From assembly GCA_004352715.1 (NCBI GenBank), contig SCFE01000111.1, positions 766,467 to 830,466 on the forward strand: a stretch of 64,000 nt of DNA, written 5' to 3'. The notes beneath the pieces were generated by a model, which was given only the letters and a program-made list of their open reading frames with translations, ran no database searches and was not told where the DNA came from. The stretch's first letter is position 1. Each line of letters begins with the position of its first letter. Source of the DNA: Hofstenia miamia (taxonomy: Eukaryota > Xenacoelomorpha > Acoela). Shown piece after piece: positions 58,081 to 64,000 of this stretch. The translations under genes were made by a program, and so were the position numbers.

Positions 58081-61000
58081 AGTATTCCGAATTGAACGAA
58101 ATTGCAGCCAGTATTAATACCTAAAATATCTTAATCAGCTTGTTTGTTTATTAGGCGTTTTAAGTAATTCAGTAATATATAATTGATATATGATTTCAAT
58201 ATGGAATTAGTAAAGTATTGATCAATGAATCGTATTGATCAACATTGTAGGGGGACATGCCCCTATTTTTTCATGATCGCTGTTTTTATAATATTCTCTT
58301 TAGCATTCGTTTTTGGAAGCATGAAAATGGGTTATCAGTGGAGTGGCCAAGGGTGATATGGGGTATGCATACCCCCTAGAGACATGGACATACTCTGAAA
58401 ATTTCGGTCTAAGCCCACCCTCGCCCATTTAAATTAATGATAATTAAACCCATTTTAGTATTCTTGTATTTTTTAATTTTGCTAGACCAAATTTGGGTGC
58501 GTTGGAAATTCAAAATATATTGTGGATTTTATTTTTCAATAAATTTCTTGTAAATTATATCGCATTCACTGCATTTGTTTTAATTTGCATGCACTGTTGC
58601 ATAAAAGTAAGTCATTTTTGAATAATATCTAGGCCCAAACCCTGTCAAAGCTCGCCCCTGCTGATTCCATATCCATCTGTGCACACTCCTCAACCACATA
58701 CAGGCATTGAAATTTTCAAGTGTATTATATTTGAAAAAACCTAATTGATTGATTTTGTTATTAACATTGTTTTATTGATTCCAAATGAAATAATAATTTT
58801 TTCAATGATAAATTTGAAATGTCTCAACTTGCTTTTTCACTCAAATTAATTTGTGCTTTTTTACAATTTCCAATGATTTTTGCAAAAAATTTAAACTCTT
58901 TGTACTCACTAGCTAATAGAGATTAAAGATTCTCTTTTTTATTTTCGTTTTAAAACCGCGTCCCACTGTAGTTTGTACACTGATTCATTGCAGTTCGGCT
59001 CTGCGTCTACAGAACACAAAATAGTTTAGGTGAGTTATTGCAAACACGGAGGTTAGTCCTGCTTATCGTCTGAATATTAGGTATGGTGAGAATTTGAATA
59101 AAATCGAATAATTTTATTGAAAAAATAATAGACATTCACTTGTTTAGCCTCAGCAATAATCTGTTGAAATAAATTTTCACCATAACAGGGCAACGCATGT
59201 ACTTATATCTGTCTGCATATTCAAGTATTTCCAAAATTCTTCATAGGCTTGAATTCAAATGTTTGAAAATATTAACGTAACGAGTGTAACCATTACACTG
59301 CGATGTTAAGGGTTATAAACTGTCAACCTATACTTAATAAAATATCACAATATATTTTAAATTTCATATTGAAGCTTTATTGTGTAGGTACGCTGTACGT
59401 CACTTTTCTAAATCGATCATGATTAAATTTTACTAAACCTAAGGAATTTCAGAACTTGGAAAAAAACATTTTAAGTGAAAAACAGAAATATTAAGTTTTA
59501 GTAATATTTGTTAAGCCTCATAATCATACAATAAAACAATAAAAAATTAAAAACCAAGCGAAATATCTTTAACAAATTGGAGTACAATAACTAAGAGTGC
59601 GTAAGTATCAAATATTCACATTATGTCAATTAGGTTTTTACATTCTCATCAAAATTGTCAGCCAAACTGCCGTTTTGGATATCTCTTTTAGATTGAGAAT
59701 TATAAGAAGTCATTCAAAATTGAAAAAAAACATTTCTAGGCTTTTGAAGGTTAAGAATGAAACTACAATGTTAGCAATATTTTAATGTCTAGTCAAGAAT
59801 TGGAAGCCATTCATCATTTTCTAATTTTCGTGAAGTAATGGCAAATCCACCAATATTTCCTAGTAAAATCACCCATTGTAAGTTTTGCATGTATACGTGG
59901 TAACGTAATAGATATTACAATTAATCATTTATAACAAATTTTACAGCCCATATAACATATATAAACAAAAAAACAAGAAAAAAGATAGATATAAAAATCT
60001 ATTCGAAAATTAGTAAATGAATTAAGAGGCATTATAAAAATACAAACTGTTGTTATGCTTAGTTTTGTTGTCCTGAAGGCTTCTTAAGCTCCCAGGAGGG
60101 ATTAGTCCCTACCGCCTACCCGCCATTGCGATGGTTCTATTTTAGCCAAGTTGATTAATTCAGAGGAGTTGTATGAAAAATATTGCCAAGAAATCGCAAA
60201 ACCAATAAATATTTGCTAAAATTCAGGTATATTTTGTATCACATAAATCAATTTCTGCTTGTTATTTTCCCTATTTGTTTCAAAACAAGGAATTTAAAAT
60301 ATATTTGAAAGATTGTTGCTGAATTTCAGAAAATATACTTAAGTAGCTAAATTTGTTAACCTGATCCTGTTACATGCGTTTTTTATTAATTCTTCAAAAA
60401 GAAGTGTTTCATGAAAATACAAAAGAGTTAATTTATTTGTTCCCGCAACTTACTGTCTATGTACTATAAATGATTTAAACCAATGGAATTTCATTTATTG
60501 TGTTTTTTTATAACTGTATTTTGCAATGGAAATTTTAATCCAAAATGTAGCAGATAATTTCAATCTCACTTTAAATTATTTTTGAAGTAGTTTCCGTAAC
60601 AAAGTTTTGACATACAGAATAAGAATAATCCCAGTTGTAAAGAAATCTTTCCAGAGTCAGATGCAGCTGTGATAACATGCTTGTTCAATTCTCTCACTTG
60701 CTGAATGTGACCATCACACGTTCTACCAAAGAGGTAAATTATCTGAAGAATTACTGATCTAGGTATAACAATCTATAGATAGAATCAATATTTTTATACT
60801 AATACTTTTACGTAATCCGGTGAAAATTAATTTTACAAATTTTAGATATAAATTAAAATTACAACTAATACTTATATATCGCTTGTTCTCTATAAAATGT
60901 TTGTTAAATAAGGATGGTTTTCTTTAGATTTCATTATAAACTATATGTTCTTTTCCTTCACAATAAGTGAGCTATATATAAGATGGAAAGATTTGAGGAA

Positions 61001-61859
61001 GTAAAAAACTTACTTGTAATAGCATTTTCAAACAGCAATGGACAGCTTTATATCAAGGATCTGATAGAAGTACAGCTCCACTACCCCGTTGAAAACTGTT
61101 ACAACTTGAAAATGTACATTGTTATCATATGTTCTTTGAAAATTCCATTTAAATCTTTCAATTTCAGTGTGTAGATTTTGTGTGTTTCTAACACCCAACT
61201 TTGGTATAGTTCAAGAAATTTGTTTGGCAAGGGCTAAAAATAAGCCGAATTAGAATTAATTTAAAAGTACCTGGACTAACATTTAGTAAACCTGGTCTGC
61301 GTTTGGGTTCAAATTTTCCATGCCCATCACTAGGGTGACGCTTAAAAGCAAACCCATAAGTGCTATAAATAAGATTGTGAATAAATTTGCAGTATTCATT
61401 TATAAGATAGATGGCGAAACTCAAGAACATATAATTGCAACTACAAAAAGGAAGATTTTTATGAAAGCTGTAACAGCTAGACAGGTTACCTCTGAAAGAG
61501 CCCCCTCCCCCTAATTAAAATTGTAGCACTACACCTACACCACTGCGCTGTTGACACTTCAACATCATTTCTAAGCTTATTAACAAATGATGTATTTGTA
61601 AATGCAAACACATACTGCACACAACTTCTTGCTAAGAATCAAATGTAAGTTATTCATTGCTCCGCATGGCGGAGCTATTGTTTATATAAATTTAAAATGA
61701 GTTTGTGTTATCAGTAACGCTTGGTAATGGTCTACGACAATAATGTCGCGGATATCAGGTATGATTCATTTATAAAGTGTAAAAGTACTGCACAGTGTTC
61801 GAACTCATTGAGATATATTAACTATAAATCATTTTAAAATATTGTTCTACTGTACATGC

Positions 61860-61864
<5 letters not shown>
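58081..61864. other. No recognised gene
   Basis: A CAGTGGAGTGG-type start at 58336 and a cgcccctg end near 58653 may delimit another worn hAT-type element (no matching flanks). Open frames at 59597-59785, 60983-61174 and 61188-61430 lack domain support. Confidence 0.35.
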
Positions 61865-61890
<26 letters not shown>

Positions 61891-62482
61891 NNNNNNNNNN
61901 NNNNNNNNNNNNNNNNNNNNNNNNNNNNNNNNNNNNNNNNNNNNNNNNNNNNNNNNNNNNNNNNNNNNNNNNNNNNNNNNNNNNNNNNNNNNNNNNNNNN
62001 NNNNNNNNNNNNNNNNNNNNNNNNNNNNNNNNNNNNNNNNNNNNNNNNNNNNNNNNNNNNNNNNNNNNNNNNNNNNNNNNNNNNNNNNNNNNNNNNNNNN
62101 NNNNNNNNNNNNNNNNNNNNNNNNNNNNNNNNNNNNNNNNNNNNNNNNNNNNNNNNNNNNNNNNNNNNNNNNNNNNNNNNNNNNNNNNNNNNNNNNNNNN
62201 NNNNNNNNNNNNNNNNNNNNNNNNNNNNNNNNNNNNNNNNNNNNNNNNNNNNNNNNNNNNNNNNNNNNNNNNNNNNNNNNNNNNNNNNNNNNNNNNNNNN
62301 NNNNNNNNNNNNNNNNNNNNNNNNNNNNNNNNNNNNNNNNNNNNNNNNNNNNNNNNNNNNNNNNNNNNNNNNNNNNNNNNNNNNNNNNNNNNNNNNNNNN
62401 NNNNNNNNNNNNNNNNNNNNNNNNNNNNNNNNNNNATATATATATATATATATATATATATTTTATATATATATATATATAT
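61865..62482. repeat. (AT)n microsatellite around a 545-base gap
   Basis: AT dinucleotides enter the N run 61891-62435 from both sides; frames through it are artefacts. Confidence 0.95.
61891..62435. other. Assembly gap, 545 N
   Basis: Undetermined bases inside an AT repeat. Confidence 1.
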
Positions 62483-62837
62483 TTATAATCGAGACATGTT
62501 GCTTTATAATTGAGGCCTGTTGAATTTTAGCAAAACATTCTTGAATTTTTGCAAAACATTCTACCTATATTTAAATATAAAAAATAATTTAATGACTTGC
62601 AAACAATATAAGTTACTTACATTTTAAATCTTGGCAAATACATACATGTTACTTGCAAAGAATAACAAGATTTACAAGACTTACATATCTTGGCAAGATT
62701 TATGTTAAAACTTACATATCTTTCCAAGTTTTACCATTTTCAAATTGCTGGGTATCAACAGGTTGATATGTAAAAGGAAACAGACAAGATTGCTATAGCA
62801 ACCGCTAGCAAGTTCGATCTATCATGTATTTACTATA
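62483..62837. other. No recognisable feature
   Basis: Repeated short cttacatat/cttggcaag motifs but no defined element. Confidence 0.35.
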
Positions 62838-63560
62838 CTAGCACTGTATATAAATGATTTTCTGAAAAACATTGTTTCTTGGTAAATCTATATTTCTTCG
62901 TGTATCACGTTTACAAGGTTCAATTTCAAATTTTTTAAGTAGCAATTTACAAATTGTCTTCATATCATCGAAGTATTTGGAGATGTCGCACTTTTGTTGA
63001 TCAAATACCTTGTTTGATTTCTTGTTATTTTCTTCTGTAAAAAGTATTCCACTTAGTTCTGCACCCGTTAGGACACCAACAATGACATTTTCCATAACGA
63101 ATTCATTGCGTCCAGTCTTTCATGTAGTGTCTCAACCATTTAGAATATATTTCTATTTGATTTGTGAGTTTATTTTGCAAAATCATATTAGTTGCGCTAC
63201 TATAATCAAAGGAAGTAATTTTAATTATCGATGGTTCCTTGGTATTTAGAATTTTGTAAATGCAATTCATTGTATGCAACAAAGGATGAGCTCTGACAAA
63301 TTTTTCTCGCAGGCAAATTGAAAATTATCAAAGTTGATTTGCCTGCATTCAATGTCTCTTTCAAACACATTTATATAGATTCTTACTACTGTAGGTGTAA
63401 CAAATTATCAGAACAGATGTCCACACGAAATTAGTTTTTTTGGCACAGGTGTTACAACAGCACGCGTCCATTTGTGTTGGTAAACTAGGATGTTGAAACA
63501 TTTATTAAAGCGTGTGGTATTAATTTTATCATGTGTTCAGCAAAAACCAGTTTGGTATTT
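62838..63560 (-). pseudogene. Second, diverged LINE reverse transcriptase relic
   Basis: From about 63500 downward the minus strand reads KWTRAVVTPVPKKTN, matching the 'A.VtPvpK' block at the start of non-LTR reverse transcriptases. In a second frame follows LLHTMNCIYKILNTKEPSII and SFDYSSATNMILQNKL (palm 'DFS.AFD....L..KL' block) then YSKWLRHYMKDW. In a third frame (63095-62838) come VIVGVLTGAELSGILF, in place of GVPQGS.LGPILF, and KYFDDM at about 62964-62978, in place of the catalytic [FY].DD. The pieces are in natural order, unlike the relic at 24829-25850, and the residues differ enough to indicate another family. Frameshifts and stops make it inactive. The part above 63560 up to the window edge may be its upstream region. 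Confidence 0.65.
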
Positions 63561-64000
63561 CAGCAATTCCATGCAATTGATTGAAATTTATTTTTTAAAA
63601 AGTGCCGATGATAATCTGAAACATGGATGACCAATAATTTGCATTACGTAAAACAGGGTGTAACTTTCTCTTTTGCTGTAACTCTCTAGCTTCCCTTAAT
63701 TCAAAAGAGAAACTTACTTCATCAAGATCTTTATAATCTCATAAGCTCTTTTTGCCTGTTTTGCTGAATCCAAAGTCTGACTGCATGATTAAGACGATGG
63801 GAAGAATAACTGGTCACAGGAACTTGAATATTTTTAGCATGACAAGAAATTTAGGATTCTCCAGGTTTTTTGAACACATAAAGTTTTGCTCTAATGAAGT
63901 CATGATTTTCACTTGCGGTAGAAGATGAGTCTCTAAACGTCTATCCATCTGAAATTAGGCAAATGCTGTTTCCCATTGATTTAAAAATGCATTGCTCATC
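63561..64000. other. Possible upstream part of the LINE relic
   Basis: The minus strand has short protein-like pieces (SFSFELREARELQQKRKL, RLNHAVRLWIQQNRQKEL) in different frames, consistent with the linker between endonuclease and reverse transcriptase, but not diagnostic. Confidence 0.3.

Noticed and set aside
58336-58653. Another hAT-type MITE (CAGTGGAGTGG start, cgcccctg end)
   Set aside because: Terminal similarity is weak beyond the first bases and the 8-bp flanks (tgggttat, ctgattcc) disagree.
61188-61430. Minus-strand frame reading GFAFKRHPSDGHGKFEPKRR as an exon
   Set aside because: No splice-site support and no family; adjacent cagtgtgtag and ctacaccactg suggest a worn element instead, but flanks do not match.
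61532-61555. tRNA-like 5' half (agcgcagtggtgtaggtgtag on the minus strand)
   Set aside because: No anticodon arm or T-loop follows; resemblance to an A box is superficial.
1-64000. CRISPR arrays, operons, riboswitches or bacterial features
   Set aside because: No regularly spaced repeats with unique spacers and no dense coding; the window is eukaryotic.

Overview
This window is AT-rich eukaryotic nuclear DNA, almost certainly from an invertebrate animal. It has no dense operon-like coding. It has long stretches with no readable gene, many (AT)n microsatellites (several next to assembly gaps), one eukaryotic-type tRNA gene, and a large load of DNA transposons and LINE remnants of kinds common in marine invertebrates. 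I cannot name the species; a tunicate or another soft-bodied marine animal would fit but is only a guess. No complete host protein-coding gene could be recognised.

Layout. 1-3.4 kb: three short inverted-repeat elements of one family ('atgctacac' ends, Harbinger-like) around a decayed hAT transposase. 4.7-6.4 kb: a recent 464-bp tandem duplication, then a 678-bp element with long inverted ends. 8-9.3 kb: AT tracts, a small element inserted in one of them, and a tRNA-Gly(TCC) gene on the minus strand. 12.8-13.8 kb: a 1000-base gap. 15-16.5 kb: two short hAT-type elements in opposite orientation. 20-22.4 kb: a nearly intact pogo/Tigger-like transposon with a 522-codon open transposase frame, the only long open frame in the window. 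23.9-24.6 kb: one short hAT-type element nested inside another. 24.8-26.5 kb: rearranged LINE. 28.1-28.5 kb: a fold-back element with telomere-like internal repeats. 30-36.5 kb: three hAT-type elements with 8-bp target duplications (two perfect, one 7 of 8). 45-47 kb: another hAT-type element and a Tc1-like transposase relic. 48.7-53.6 kb: two near-identical copies of the 678-bp element family flanking a decayed hAT. 57.8-58.1 kb: a fourth copy of the 15-kb element. 62.8-63.9 kb: a second, more diverged LINE reverse transcriptase relic.

Host genes are visible at most as isolated exon-like segments: 2952-3188 (minus, cysteine-rich), 10483-10839 (minus, unknown), 44292-44457 (plus, weakly like an MFS transporter) and 45613-45823 (minus, weakly like the last membrane segment of a Frizzled-type receptor). 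These could be exons in large introns or intergenic space, or relics; none is proven.

The mobile elements interact only as genome parasites: short non-autonomous elements would depend on transposases like those seen decaying here. I did not find a convincing new biological system. The best leads are the pogo element with a single early stop codon, the fold-back element at 28.15 kb, the chimeric right end shared by the copies at 48.8 and 52.9 kb, and the nested elements whose exact target duplications allow insertion order to be read.
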